A DNA stretch of 64,000 nucleotides from CAYVFC01 sp964450715 (GCA_964450715.1 CAYVFC010000022.1:1-64000), one strand, 5' to 3'. Shown: positions 25,862-36,384, numbered from the stretch's first letter. A program made the numbers and translations. The notes: generated from the letters alone by a model not told the origin.

Positions 25862-28162
25862 ATGCAGCGAACACTGACGCATTCGATTCCGCCAGAGGGG
25901 TACCAGGTCGCCGCTACGGACCAGGCGGAGCGCCCTCTGGATCTGCTCGAGATGGTGCGCACGCTGATGCGCCACAAGTGGCTGGTCCTCGGTGCTGCGT
26001 TCGTGGTGCCGATGCTGACCACCTTCTACGCCATGGGGCTGCCCAAGGTGTACCAAGCCACGGCCGTCATCGAGTACGACCCGACCCCGCCTCGACCGTT
26101 GGGAAGCGACGTGGAAGATGTGGCCGATCCGGTAGGGAACTACTGGATGAGCCAGGAGTGGTACGCGACCCAGAACAAGGTCATTGCCAGCCGAACCATC
26201 GCCGAGGTCGTGGTGCGAAAGCTGGGGTTGCATCGCGACCGCGGGTTCATGAACCTGCCCGAGGGTGGAGACATCAACGAGGTTACGATCGAGACGGCGG
26301 CGTCCGCGCTGCAGTCGAAGATTACGGTGGAGCAACCCGAGGCCACTCGCTTGGTCCACGTCAGCGTCAAGGACGGCGACCCGGAGCGCGCGGCCTTGCT
26401 GGCCAATACCATCGTGGATGTCTACATCGAAAAGCTCGGCCAGGACCGTATGGGCTCCACGGTCAGCGCGCTCGATTGGCTAAGTGGGCAACTCGATAAC
26501 CTGAAGAGCGAGCTCGAGGACGCGGAGATAGCTCTCTACAAGTTCAAGGACGAGCACAAGGCGCTCTCCATGTCGCTGGAGGATCAACAGAACCTGGTCG
26601 CGCAGGACATCCAGCGCTTCAGCCAGGCGTTGACCGACGCACGCATGCAGCGCATCGAGATGGCCGCCAAGCTGCAAACCCTGCGCGAGACCGACCGGGA
26701 GAACCCGCTGCAGGTCCACAACCGCTGGGTGGACGAGAACGCCAACATCTCCCCGCTGCACGCCGAATACAAAGCCAAGCTGGCCGAGCGCGAGCAGCTG
26801 GCCACGCGGTTGGGCGCCGAGCACCCGGAGATGAAGGCGCTCGACGCCACCATGGCGGCCATCAAGCAGCAGATCCGAAAAGAGATCGACGGCCTGATCG
26901 AGAGCGCGGACAATGACCTGAATGAAGTGCAGGCCCGCGAGAAAAAGCTCAGCCAGGAGCTCGCCCGGGCCAAGGCGGCCGGCATGGCGCTCAGCCGCAA
27001 CGAGATCGAATACCGCAAGCTCTCCCGCGAGCAGAAGAACACCGAGAACCTCTACGGCATCCTGCTGGAACGAACCACCGAGACCGATCTCACCCGTCTG
27101 CTGCACGTCTCTCATGTCAAGCCGGTGGAAAGGGCGCTCAGGCCCTCATCTCCCATCAGCCCCAACGTCCGCATGTATCTCGTAGCCGGCGTCTTGCTGG
27201 GGCTCTTCTTGGGCGTGGGCGTGGTGCTGCTCATCACGCGTATCGACACCAAGGTCCGTTCGGCCGAGGAGATCGAGGCAGCCGGGGTCACCGTGCTCGG
27301 CGTGCTTCCCCCCATCGGTCCGGCAGGCGAGAAGAACGGCCGCAAGGGCAAGCGTGCAAAGAAGGGCAGGGGGCTGACCAGCGAGAAGCCCCCGCCCGAG
27401 CGGGATCTGGTCGTACACGCCCAGCCCAAGTCCTCGGTGGCCGAGTGCTGCCGCACCATCCGTACCAACATCACCTTCATGACTACCGACCAGCCCCTGC
27501 GCACGCTGATGGTGACCAGCCCCAATCCGCTGGAGGGCAAGACCACGGTGGCCATCAGCCTGGCCATCGTCATGGCCCAGAGCGGAAAGCGGGTGTTATT
27601 GGTCGATACCGACCTACGCCGGCCGCGTATCCACCACGCCTTTGGCATGCCCTCGACCGTGGGCGTAACCTCGGTCATCCTCGAGCAGTGCTCGCTCGGG
27701 GAAGCGGTTCAGCAGAGTCAGGTTTCCGGCCTGGACGTGCTTCCCTGCGGCCCGACTCCTCCCAATCCGAGCGAGATTTTGCAGACGGCGAAGTTCGCCG
27801 AGCTGATGAACGAGGCCAGGGACCGGTACGATCTGGTCGTCTTCGATAGTCCGCCGCTCGGTGCGGTGACCGACGCGGCAGTGCTGGGGCCTCAGGTCGC
27901 CGGGGCGATACTGGTGGTGCAGGGCGGCAGCACCTCGCGGCAGGGCATGTACTCGGCCGTCAAGCAGTTGCGCGGAGTGGGAGCCAACCTGCTGGGCGCC
28001 GTGCTCAACGGCATGGACCTCAGCAACGGCCGCTACGGCTACGGTTACGGCTACGGCGGGTACTATTACTACCGCGGCTACGGATATAGCTACGGGTACT
28101 ACGGGGACTCGGACGCGGAGCAGGGCGGCGCGGACGGCGAGAAGCCGGCTCTTCCGGTCTAG
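25862..28162 (+). CDS. Polysaccharide co-polymerase fused to bacterial tyrosine kinase (Wzc-like BY-kinase)
   Basis: 766 residues. The N-terminal Wzz domain follows a first membrane segment near residue 40-60 (VLGAAFVVPMLTTFYAMG). A long coiled-coil periplasmic region and a GNVR-type stretch lead to the second segment near 438-460. The cytoplasmic kinase has Walker A SPNPLEGKTTVA near 554, Walker A' LLVDTDLRRPRIH near 579 and Walker B LVVFDSPP near 658. The C-terminus holds about 15 tyrosines within 30 residues (YGYGYGYGGYYYYRGYGYSY), the autophosphorylation cluster of this family. Phosphorylation cycles control chain length and export. It is separated from the following transferase by 22 bp. 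No Wza-type outer-membrane channel gene is nearby. Confidence 0.93.
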   Translation: MQRTLTHSIPPEGYQVAATDQAERPLDLLEMVRTLMRHKWLVLGAAFVVPMLTTFYAMGLPKVYQATAVIEYDPTPPRPLGSDVEDVADPVGNYWMSQEWYATQNKVIASRTIAEVVVRKLGLHRDRGFMNLPEGGDINEVTIETAASALQSKITVEQPEATRLVHVSVKDGDPERAALLANTIVDVYIEKLGQDRMGSTVSALDWLSGQLDNLKSELEDAEIALYKFKDEHKALSMSLEDQQNLVAQDIQRFSQALTDARMQRIEMAAKLQTLRETDRENPLQVHNRWVDENANISPLHAEYKAKLAEREQLATRLGAEHPEMKALDATMAAIKQQIRKEIDGLIESADNDLNEVQAREKKLSQELARAKAAGMALSRNEIEYRKLSREQKNTENLYGILLERTTETDLTRLLHVSHVKPVERALRPSSPISPNVRMYLVAGVLLGLFLGVGVVLLITRIDTKVRSAEEIEAAGVTVLGVLPPIGPAGEKNGRKGKRAKKGRGLTSEKPPPERDLVVHAQPKSSVAECCRTIRTNITFMTTDQPLRTLMVTSPNPLEGKTTVAISLAIVMAQSGKRVLLVDTDLRRPRIHHAFGMPSTVGVTSVILEQCSLGEAVQQSQVSGLDVLPCGPTPPNPSEILQTAKFAELMNEARDRYDLVVFDSPPLGAVTDAAVLGPQVAGAILVVQGGSTSRQGMYSAVKQLRGVGANLLGAVLNGMDLSNGRYGYGYGYGGYYYYRGYGYSYGYYGDSDAEQGGADGEKPALPV

Positions 28163-28184
28163 AGCGTCTAACAGGGATTCGCAC

Positions 28185-29693
28185 GTGTATAGCGCGCTGG
28201 CAGCATTTCTGCTCGCCCTGGTCGTATCGGCACTGTTGACGCCGATCGTCAGGTTGCTGGCGCTCCAGGTCGGCGCGATCGATACCCCGGACGAGAGGCA
28301 CATTCACCAGCGCGCCGTACCGCGGCTGGGGGGCGCGGCGGTGACCGTGGCCTTCTTCGTGCCGCTGCTGGTGCTCTTCGGGCTGGAGACCGGCGTGGCT
28401 CTGACCTTCTATTCCGAGCCGTTGCGCATTGTAGGTCTGGGCATCGGCGGTCTTACAATATGTATTCTGGGAGCGGCCGACGACATCCGCGGGGTGCGCG
28501 CCTACCAGAAGCTTTTCGTACAGGCCGCCGCGGCCACCCTGGTCTACTTTTGCGGCTTCCGCATCCCGGGCGTGACCATCCCCTTCGTCGGCACCCTGGA
28601 GATGGGAGTCTTCGCCCTGCCGGTGACCGTGCTCTGGATCGTGGGGATCGTCAACGCCATGAACCTCATCGACGGCCTGGACGGCCTGGCGGCGGGCATC
28701 GGTTTCTTCGCTTGCGCTGTCAACCTGGTGGTGGGGGCCCTGGCCGGAAGCCCTCTGGTGGTGCTGCTCTCCGCCGCGCTAGGGGGCGCCATCCTCGGGT
28801 TTCTTTTCTACAACTTCAACCCGGCCACCATCTTCCTGGGCGACTCGGGCAGTATGTTCCTGGGCTTCGTGCTGGCCACTACCTCGCTGATGGCCAGCAC
28901 GGTCAAGAGCTCCACCGCCGTGGCCATCCTGGTGCCGGTCATCGCCCTGGGCGTGCCCATCATGGATACGCTGCTGGCCATGGCCCGACGCGTCGTCGAG
29001 CGTCGGCCGATATTCGCACCAGACCGCAGCCACATCCACCACCGGCTACTGGAGATGGGGGTCAACCACCGTCGAGCCGTGCTCATTCTTTATGGGGTAT
29101 CCGTTCTCTTCGCGGCTTCCGCCATCGTCCTGGCTATCGGCCGCAACTGGGAGATCGGCGCTGCGCTGCTGGTGATGAGCGCCGTGGCCCTGGGTCTGTT
29201 CCGCTCCATCCGCGGCTTCGAGCAACTGAGCGCCTCGCGGCGACAGCGCATGCGCATCCACGCGCCCAGCACCGCCCGCTTTCGGCAGACGGTTCCGGGC
29301 GCGCTTTCGCGCATTCGGGCGGCGCGCGATCTCGATGAGTTGCAGAGCGAGATGGAGAGCTTCGCCGAGGCCTCGGGGCTGGTCTTTTATAGCCTGAGGA
29401 GCGGCGTGCAACCGGCTCCGACCCGTTTCATCTGGATGAGAGAGCCCGTGGGTCACGGGGCTGGTAACGGCGGAAGCACCCGCGCCGACGAATTCGTGGT
29501 TCGGGTAACCTATCAGCTGAAACGGATCGGAAACGATGTGCTGCGCTTCGGCTGGCGCAGCGGCTACGGGGACGTTTCTCTGCAGGACGAGGTCCTGCTG
29601 CAGCTGGTGGCCGACGCGTTCGAGGCGCGCCTGGCCCGTCCGTCCAAGGCCCGCGAAGCCGCCGACACCGGCCGGCTGCGCCCGGTAACCTGA
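28185..29693 (+). CDS. Polyprenyl-phosphate GlcNAc-1-phosphate-type transferase (WecA/MraY family) with soluble tail, copy 2
   Basis: 502 residues from a GTG start, colinear with the gene at 13667-15184. Signatures: GAADDIRG, NAMNLIDGLDGLAAGIG, FLGDSGSMFLGF and HIHHRLLEMG. The same C-terminal soluble region is present (DLDELQSEMESFAEASGL, VLRFGWRSGYGD, VADAFEARLARP, ending TGRLRPVT). It should start repeat-unit assembly on undecaprenyl phosphate. The order ligase-TPR, BY-kinase, transferase here parallels ligase-TPR, transferase at 11-15 kb. It ends convergently with gmd across a family B repeat. Confidence 0.9.
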   Translation: MYSALAAFLLALVVSALLTPIVRLLALQVGAIDTPDERHIHQRAVPRLGGAAVTVAFFVPLLVLFGLETGVALTFYSEPLRIVGLGIGGLTICILGAADDIRGVRAYQKLFVQAAAATLVYFCGFRIPGVTIPFVGTLEMGVFALPVTVLWIVGIVNAMNLIDGLDGLAAGIGFFACAVNLVVGALAGSPLVVLLSAALGGAILGFLFYNFNPATIFLGDSGSMFLGFVLATTSLMASTVKSSTAVAILVPVIALGVPIMDTLLAMARRVVERRPIFAPDRSHIHHRLLEMGVNHRRAVLILYGVSVLFAASAIVLAIGRNWEIGAALLVMSAVALGLFRSIRGFEQLSASRRQRMRIHAPSTARFRQTVPGALSRIRAARDLDELQSEMESFAEASGLVFYSLRSGVQPAPTRFIWMREPVGHGAGNGGSTRADEFVVRVTYQLKRIGNDVLRFGWRSGYGDVSLQDEVLLQLVADAFEARLARPSKAREAADTGRLRPVT

Positions 29694-29726
29694 CCCTATT
29701 TTGTACGACGTATCCGAAAACGATCC

Positions 29727-29820
29727 GTAGGGGAGGGGCTTGCCCCCTCCCGCGACGGGCGGTCGCAAGGCCCGCCCCTACCTTGTGGTTGCTGGATTCG
29801 GGCGGGCGCGAGGCCCGCCC

Positions 29821-29825
<5 letters not shown>
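29727..29825. repeat. Dispersed repeat family B, full copy plus a second right half
   Basis: GTAGGGGAGGGGCTTGCCCC, CTCCCGCGACGGGCGGTCGC and AAGGCCCGCCCCTAC (29727-29781), then GGGCGGGCGCGAGGCCCGCC CCTAC (29800-29825). The strong hairpins lie between the convergent transferase and gmd stops, and the second half touches the gmd stop codon. A bidirectional terminator role is likely. Confidence 0.85.
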
Positions 29826-30843
<1,018 letters not shown>

Positions 30844-30870
30844 CTGTTGTTCTCCCTATACTGCACCGTT

Positions 30871-30960
30871 GTCATTTCGAGCAAAGCGAGAAATCTCCTG
30901 GTCGTGAACGACTCGTATCGAAGGAGATTTCTCGTCTCCTCCGGCTCCTCGAAATGACAT
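30871..30960. repeat. Dispersed repeat family A, full palindromic copy
   Basis: Left arm GTCATTTCGAGCAAAGCGAG AAATCTCC; right arm GGAGATTTCTCG ... GGCTCCTCGAAATGAC. The arms are inverted and separated by about 25 bp. Located between the epimerase stop and the gmd start, both minus-strand. Confidence 0.9.
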
Positions 30961-30999
30961 GTCGTAGTATGTCACTGGGTTTCTTCGAGAAGTTGCTGG

Positions 31000-31986
31000 T
31001 TACGCGTCCTGGTCGAGCTGCGTCTTCCGGTACCATTGCCAGAACGCGCGCACGCCGTCTTTTACCGAGGTACAGGGCTGGTAGCCCAGAAGCTCGCGCG
31101 CCAGCGAGATGTCGGCCCAGGTCACCTGCACGTCGGCGCTGTCCATGGGCTCGGACCGCAGCACCGCCTTCTTTCCCGCGCAGCCTTCCACCGCCTCGAT
31201 GAACTCCCGCAGAGGCACGGGCTCGCCCCGGCCCAGGTTCAGGACGCGGAAGCCGAGCGGGCGGTCGACCGCGGCCAGCACGCCGGAAACGATGTCTTCC
31301 ACGTAGGTCCAGTCCCGCTTCATGTCGCCCGCGTTGTACAGCGGTACGTCGGCTCCGAAGAAGATGCTGTCCAGCACCAGGTGGGGCATCATGTCGGGCC
31401 GGTTGCGCGGGCCGTAGACGGTGAAGAAGCGCAAGCCCGTGAAGTCGAGCCCGTACAGGTGGTGGTAGCTGTAGCCGAGCATCTCGCCGGCCCGCTTGGT
31501 GGCCGGGTAGGGCGCCAGCGGCCTGTCGCAGGTCTGGGTCTCGTTGAAGGGCACGGTGCTGTCGCGGCCGTACACGGACGAGGTGGAGGCGAAGACGAAG
31601 CAGGGGCGCGGCTCGGCGACCAGGGCGGCGGCCTGCAGCAGGGTCAGCGTACCGGAGAGGTTCACGTCGCAGTACAGAAGGGGCTGCTCTCGCGAGGTCC
31701 GCACCCCGGCCATCGCCGCCAGGTGCACCACCGCGTCCGGCCGCTGCTCGCGAAAGATGCGCTCGACCAGCTCTCGATCGCGGATGTCGCCTTCGAAGAA
31801 CCGGAAGGCCTCCGGCTCGGAAACAGCCGCGCGTACTTCGGCCAGGTTGGCCCGCTTGCGTGCCGGCGCGTAGTAGTCGTTCAGGTTATCGAGAGCGACC
31901 ACGCTGTCGCCTCGCTTCAGCAAGGCCTCGGACACGTGGCTGCCGATGAAGCCGGCGGCACCGGTAACCAGTACGGTCTTGCTCAA
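31000..31986 (-). CDS. NAD-dependent epimerase, UDP-glucuronate 4-epimerase-like
   Basis: 328 residues. TVLVTGAAGFIGSHVSEALL is the NAD-binding start; VVHLAAMAGVRTS, FASTSSVYG and YPATKRAGEML (catalytic Tyr-x3-Lys) follow. LRFFTVYGPRNRPDMM is the stretch found in UDP-GlcA 4-epimerases of capsule loci (Cap1J, LspL type), whereas GalE has different residues there. It probably interconverts UDP-glucuronate and UDP-galacturonate. This fits its place 37 bp downstream of ugd, which makes UDP-glucuronate. Confidence 0.9.
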   Translation of the reverse strand: MSKTVLVTGAAGFIGSHVSEALLKRGDSVVALDNLNDYYAPARKRANLAEVRAAVSEPEAFRFFEGDIRDRELVERIFREQRPDAVVHLAAMAGVRTSREQPLLYCDVNLSGTLTLLQAAALVAEPRPCFVFASTSSVYGRDSTVPFNETQTCDRPLAPYPATKRAGEMLGYSYHHLYGLDFTGLRFFTVYGPRNRPDMMPHLVLDSIFFGADVPLYNAGDMKRDWTYVEDIVSGVLAAVDRPLGFRVLNLGRGEPVPLREFIEAVEGCAGKKAVLRSEPMDSADVQVTWADISLARELLGYQPCTSVKDGVRAFWQWYRKTQLDQDA

Positions 31987-32023
31987 GTAGACGCCTCCAT
32001 CGCTCCGACCTGCCCCCGATTCT

Positions 32024-33337
32024 TCAGCCCGCGCGCGTCCCGATGCCGTCGTAGGTGAAGCCCTGCTTTTGCAGCCCGTAGGCCGCCCAGATGTTGCGGC
32101 CGTCGATCAACAGCGGACGTTTGAGCAGGCTCTTGATCCGCTCGAAGTCCGGGTTCTGGTAGGCCCGCCACTCGGTCACCAGCACCAGGGCTTCCGCGTC
32201 CCTGACCGCGTCGTATTCGTTTTGCACGATCTCGATGCGGTCGCCGAACCGCTCGCGCGCCCGGTCCGAGGCCTCGGGATCGTGTGTCGCTACCCGCACG
32301 CCCTCGGCCAGCAGCCCGTCGATCAGGGTGATGGACGCGGCCTCGCGAATGTCGTCCGTGCGCGGCTTGAAGGCGATGCCCCAGATCGCCACCTTCTTGT
32401 CCCGCAGGTCGTCCTGGAAATGGTGCTTGAGCTTGCGCAGCAGCACGCCCTTCTGCCGCCGGTTGACCCGGTCGGTGGCCGCGGCCAGCTCCAGCTCGGT
32501 GCCCTGTTCGTGCGCGGTGTGCACCAGCGCCTGTACGTCCTTGGGAAAGCAGGAGCCCCCGTACCCGGCCCCCGCGTACAGGAAGCTCTTGCCGATGCGG
32601 CTGTCGGTGCCCACGCCGCGGCGCACGCTGTTGACATCCGCTCCCACGCGCTCGCACAGGCCGGCCACCTCGTTCATGAAGGAGATGCGCATGGCCAGCA
32701 TGGTGTTGGCCACGTACTTGGTGAGCTCCGCGCTGGCCGGGTCCATCCAGACGATGCGCTCGCCGCTCAGCGTCAGCGGGTGGTAGAGGCGGCGCATCAG
32801 ATCGCGCGCGTACTCGTCGTCCTCGTCGCAGCCGACCACGATGCGGTCCGGGCGCATGAAGTCGTTGACCGCGTCGCCCTCCTTGAGGAACTCGGGGTTG
32901 GAGACCACCGATATCGCCGTTTTAGCGATCGGGCGCACGATACGCCTGACCCGGGCGTTGGTCCCCACCGGAACCGTGCTCTTGAGCACCAGCGCGGTCT
33001 GGCGCTGGGCGGCCCGAGCCACGGTCTCTGCCACCTGGTCTACCGCGGACAGGTCGGCCGCGCCGTCCTCCCGGGGAGGGGTGCCGACCGCGACGAAGAC
33101 CGCTTCCGCGTTCCTCACCGAGGCCTCGACGTCGCCGGAAAAGCTCAGCCGCCCCTGCTCCCGGTTGGCCGCGATGAGCTGATCCAGCCCCTGCTCGTAG
33201 ATCACGGTCTCCCCCTGGTTGAGCCGGGCGATTTTGTCCTGGTCGATATCGGCGCAGACGACCTGGTTTCCGGTCTCGGCGAAACCGGTGCCGCTGACCA
33301 GCCCCACGTAGCCCGTTCCAATCACACAGATGTCCAT
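32024..33337 (-). CDS. ugd: UDP-glucose 6-dehydrogenase
   Basis: 437 residues. MDICVIGTGYVGLVSGTGFA is the NAD-binding start. STVPVGTN, NPEFLKEGDAVNDFM and the catalytic-cysteine motif GYGGSCFPKDV are all present, then KVAIWGIAFKPRTDDIREA in the C-terminal domain. It oxidises UDP-glucose to UDP-glucuronate with two NAD. It precedes the 4-epimerase on the same strand, giving UDP-GlcA and UDP-GalA. It is divergent from wbpA, with a repeat-containing gap between. Confidence 0.95.
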   Translation of the reverse strand: MDICVIGTGYVGLVSGTGFAETGNQVVCADIDQDKIARLNQGETVIYEQGLDQLIAANREQGRLSFSGDVEASVRNAEAVFVAVGTPPREDGAADLSAVDQVAETVARAAQRQTALVLKSTVPVGTNARVRRIVRPIAKTAISVVSNPEFLKEGDAVNDFMRPDRIVVGCDEDDEYARDLMRRLYHPLTLSGERIVWMDPASAELTKYVANTMLAMRISFMNEVAGLCERVGADVNSVRRGVGTDSRIGKSFLYAGAGYGGSCFPKDVQALVHTAHEQGTELELAAATDRVNRRQKGVLLRKLKHHFQDDLRDKKVAIWGIAFKPRTDDIREAASITLIDGLLAEGVRVATHDPEASDRARERFGDRIEIVQNEYDAVRDAEALVLVTEWRAYQNPDFERIKSLLKRPLLIDGRNIWAAYGLQKQGFTYDGIGTRAG

Positions 33338-33853
33338 ACGGAGCCTTTCCTCGTTCTTTCTTTCTCGGCGAGCCTCGCCGCGTCACCTCGATCCCAGGCT
33401 GCGACGATTCCGTACCGGGGCAGTCCCGCGGCGCCCGACCGAATTTCACCAACGGCCGGTAAAAGGCAAGCCATCATACGGCACAAACCAGATCCGGCGA
33501 GCGTTTTTCGCCGCCCCCGGACCCGCGACCGGGCTGCTAGGTTTCCGGGGAGTCAGGGCGATTTTCCGCAAACCGGTTAGATTCCCGAAACCGGCGGCAA
33601 CCATGTCATCTCGAGCCCCTCGCTACTGTCATTTCGAAGCGAAGCGAGAAATCTCGTCGTAGAGATTTCTCGTCGCCTTCGGCTCCTCGAAATGACAGCG
33701 CATGGCGCTTCCTCCCCGTTTTTCGAGAAGACACGACGCCGCATCCACCGATGCGTCCCCATGAGCGAAGCGGACTTTCGTACCGGAGCGCTTGCGGTTA
33801 TCGTCACGCGCGGTAACAGGAAAGGAGCGGCAGACTTGCCCGCGAAAACCTCT
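33338..33853. other. 516-bp divergent intergenic region
   Basis: It separates ugd (minus) from wbpA (plus) and should hold both promoters, although no clear consensus stands out. The only recognisable feature is the family A repeat at 33603-33698. Open frames that extend the wbpA reading frame upstream (to 33692) run through the repeat and are not likely coding. Confidence 0.6.
33603..33698. repeat. Dispersed repeat family A, full palindromic copy
   Basis: A decayed half (ATGTCATCTCGAGCCC) precedes a full copy. Left arm GTCATTTCGAAGCGAAGCGA GAAATCTCG at 33628; right arm AGAGATTTCTCGTCGCCTTC GGCTCCTCGAAATGAC ending at 33696. The loop is only a few bases, so the cruciform or hairpin would be long and stable. 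Confidence 0.9.
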
Positions 33854-35167
33854 ATGAAGAAACAGTTGCTGTCCCGGATTCAGTCCGCGGAAGCCTCCAT
33901 CGGTATCGTGGGCCTGGGATACGTTGGGCTTCCCCTGGCCATGGCTTTTGCCGAGAAGGGCTTCCCGGTGCTCGGATTCGACGTGGACCGGGCCAAGGTC
34001 AAGGCGCTCGGCAAGGGGCAGAGCTACATCGCTCACCTCGACGCGGACCGCATTCGCGCGCTGGCACTCTCGGGCAAGCTGCGCGTCAGCGCGGATTTCG
34101 CGCTGCTGCGAAAACCCGACGTCGTCATCATCTGCGTTCCCACTCCGCTCACGCCGCAGCGCGAGCCGGACATGTCCTTTATCGTGAGAACGGCGGAACA
34201 GATCCGCGAACGGTTACGTCCGGGGCAGCTGGTGATCCTGGAGTCCACCACCTATCCGGGCACCACCGAGGAGCTGCTGGGGCCGTTGCTCGAGCGGTCG
34301 GGATTGAAGTGCGGGCGCGATTTCTTCCTCGCCTTCTCGCCCGAGCGCGAGGACCCGGGAAATCCCCGCTACGCGACCACCACCATCCCCAAGGTGGTGG
34401 GCGGCGTGGACCGGGACTCGGGCGACCTGGCCGAGGCGCTCTACACCAGCGTCATCCAAAAGACCGTGCGGGTCTCCTCGGCGCGGGCGGCCGAGGCCAG
34501 CAAGCTGACGGAGAACATCTTTCGGGCGGTGAACATCGCCCTGGTCAACGAGCTCAAGATCATCTACCAGAGCATGGATATCGACGTCTGGGAGGTGCTG
34601 GACGCAGCCTCCACCAAGCCGTTCGGCTTCATGCGCTTCGATCCGGGACCGGGCTGGGGCGGCCACTGCATACCGGTCGACCCCTTCTATCTCTCCTGGA
34701 AGGCGCGCGAGCACGGCGTGGATACCAAGTTCATAGAGCTGGCCGGCGAGATCAACCGCAAGATGCCCGAGTACGTGGTGGATAAGCTGCGCGAGGGGCT
34801 CAACCGGCAGGGCAAGCCGGTCAAGGGGAGCCGGGTGCTGGTGCTGGGCCTGGCCTACAAGCGAGGGGTGGGGGACACGCGCGAGAGCCCCTCCATCCAG
34901 ATCATCCCGCGGTTGATAGCCCTGGGGGCCCGGGTGGCCTATCACGATCCGTTCGTGCCCTCGCTGCCGCGGACGCGCGCCTGGCCAGAGCATCCGGCCA
35001 TGGTATCGCGCCCGCTTACCGCGCGTACCTTGTCGGCCCAGGACGCGGTCCTGATCATCACCGACCACCCCGGGGTGGACTACGATCTGGTCGCTCGTCA
35101 CGCTCGTCTCATTGTTGATACGCGCGGTCTGTTCCGCCGACCCGGGTCCAAGGTGGTCAAGGCCTGA
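33854..35167 (+). CDS. wbpA: UDP-N-acetylglucosamine 6-dehydrogenase, WbpA-like
   Basis: 437 residues from the ATG at 33854 (MKKQLLSRIQSAEASIGIVG). GLGYVGLPLAMAFAEKGFPV binds NAD; the catalytic cysteine is in GPGWGGHCIPVDPFYLSW, the form seen in WbpA/WecC-type enzymes rather than in Ugd (GGSCFPKD). FSPEREDPGN and the C-terminal LGLAYKRGVGDTRESPS support the assignment. It oxidises C6 of UDP-GlcNAc to give UDP-GlcNAcA, the entry to the WbpB-E-D-I route encoded at 16.7-23 kb. It is followed after 9 bp by the nucleotidyltransferase. Confidence 0.92.
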   Translation: MKKQLLSRIQSAEASIGIVGLGYVGLPLAMAFAEKGFPVLGFDVDRAKVKALGKGQSYIAHLDADRIRALALSGKLRVSADFALLRKPDVVIICVPTPLTPQREPDMSFIVRTAEQIRERLRPGQLVILESTTYPGTTEELLGPLLERSGLKCGRDFFLAFSPEREDPGNPRYATTTIPKVVGGVDRDSGDLAEALYTSVIQKTVRVSSARAAEASKLTENIFRAVNIALVNELKIIYQSMDIDVWEVLDAASTKPFGFMRFDPGPGWGGHCIPVDPFYLSWKAREHGVDTKFIELAGEINRKMPEYVVDKLREGLNRQGKPVKGSRVLVLGLAYKRGVGDTRESPSIQIIPRLIALGARVAYHDPFVPSLPRTRAWPEHPAMVSRPLTARTLSAQDAVLIITDHPGVDYDLVARHARLIVDTRGLFRRPGSKVVKA

Positions 35168-35176
35168 GGTTTACAG

Positions 35177-36151
35177 GTGGCTGCCGAAGCTTCCGAGGAA
35201 CGCCCTCCGCAGCCCCTGGTTCGCGCCATGGTGCTGGGGGCCGGTTTCGGCACCCGCTTGCGGCCCCTTACTCTGCAGCTGCCCAAGCCAGCGGTTCCGG
35301 TGGCCAACCGGCCGCTCGCCAGCTTTGCCCTGGACTGGCTGGCTTGGAACCGCATCAGCTCCGTATGGATGAATACTCACCACCTGGCGGCCGAGCTGGT
35401 GCGCGAGGTCGAGCCGCGGGTGCCGAGCGGTCAAACGGTCACCTTCGTTCACGAGCCCGAGATACTGGGAACGGGTGGGGGGGTGAAAAACGCCTGGAGG
35501 CCCGAGCCCGGGGAGCTGTTCGTGGTGGTGAACGGCGACGTGATCTCGGCTCCCGACCTGGAGCAGGCCATCGCCACCCATATACGGCTGGGGGCCATGG
35601 CGACCATGGTTTTGCGGCAAACGCCAGATCCAGACCGATACGGCGCCGTGGAGGTGGATTCGGAGGGTAGGGTGCGGCGGCTGCTGGGAATCCCGAAAAA
35701 CACCCCTGCTGGGCTCCGAAAGCAGATGTTTTCCGGCGTTCACGTGCTCGACCCCCGCGCCTGGGACGACTTACCGGGGGACGGCTGTATCGTCAGGCAC
35801 TCGTACTTGCGATGGCTGGAACGTGGCGAGGTCATCGGAGCGGTCGTAGACCAGAACCCCTGGATCGAAGTCGGTACGCTCCAGGCCTATCTGGACGCAA
35901 ACCTGGCTCTGGCATCGGGTGCTGCTTCTTGGCCGGGTATCGAACCGGACGACGCGGGTATCTTGGTTGATAACAATGCGCGGATCGGGAAAGATGTCAG
36001 GCTCGATCAGGTCGTGGTCGGGCCTGGCGCAGAAGTCGCGGACGGAGCTGAGCTGCGGCGCGTAGTCGTCTGGGCTGGCGCCCGCGTGGAGCGGGACGAG
36101 CAGGACGCCGTGGTCACGCCCTCGGGGGTCGTCCGGGTAGGCGGATCATGA
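35177..36151 (+). CDS. Sugar-1-phosphate nucleotidyltransferase (NDP-sugar synthase)
   Basis: 324 residues from GTG. The N-terminal Rossmann-like domain has MVLGAGFGTRLRPLT and KPAVPVANRP, the signature of NTP_transferase enzymes, then GTGGGVKNAW and VVNGDVIS. About 65 C-terminal residues form a short left-handed beta-helix (DNNARIGKDVRLDQVVVGPG). The nucleotide and sugar are not determined by sequence. Mannose-1-phosphate guanylyltransferase is attractive because Gmd nearby needs GDP-mannose. The gene is coupled to wbpA, nine bases downstream. It is the last gene of the polysaccharide locus. Confidence 0.85.
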   Translation: MAAEASEERPPQPLVRAMVLGAGFGTRLRPLTLQLPKPAVPVANRPLASFALDWLAWNRISSVWMNTHHLAAELVREVEPRVPSGQTVTFVHEPEILGTGGGVKNAWRPEPGELFVVVNGDVISAPDLEQAIATHIRLGAMATMVLRQTPDPDRYGAVEVDSEGRVRRLLGIPKNTPAGLRKQMFSGVHVLDPRAWDDLPGDGCIVRHSYLRWLERGEVIGAVVDQNPWIEVGTLQAYLDANLALASGAASWPGIEPDDAGILVDNNARIGKDVRLDQVVVGPGAEVADGAELRRVVVWAGARVERDEQDAVVTPSGVVRVGGS

Positions 36152-36384
36152 TGTGCCATGTTTTGGCACACTGCCGGCGAACGAGCTGACAGAGATGTCG
36201 CGTCGGCTTTGGTGACGAGTAAGAGCAGGACCGGAGGCTGTCTCGCAAAGCGTCGCTATTGCGCTAGCATCCCGCGAGCGAGCAAGGATATCCAGGGGTT
36301 GGCATACGCTTTGCGTATTTCATGGTCGACACCGTTGCGGCTGCTGCGCCCGCGTCCGCCAACCACGTACAGGGAGAGGGTCTT

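Noticed and set aside
32069..33580. 503-codon plus-strand frame over ugd
   Set aside because: Shadow of ugd, whose NAD-binding and catalytic-cysteine motifs are intact on the minus strand.
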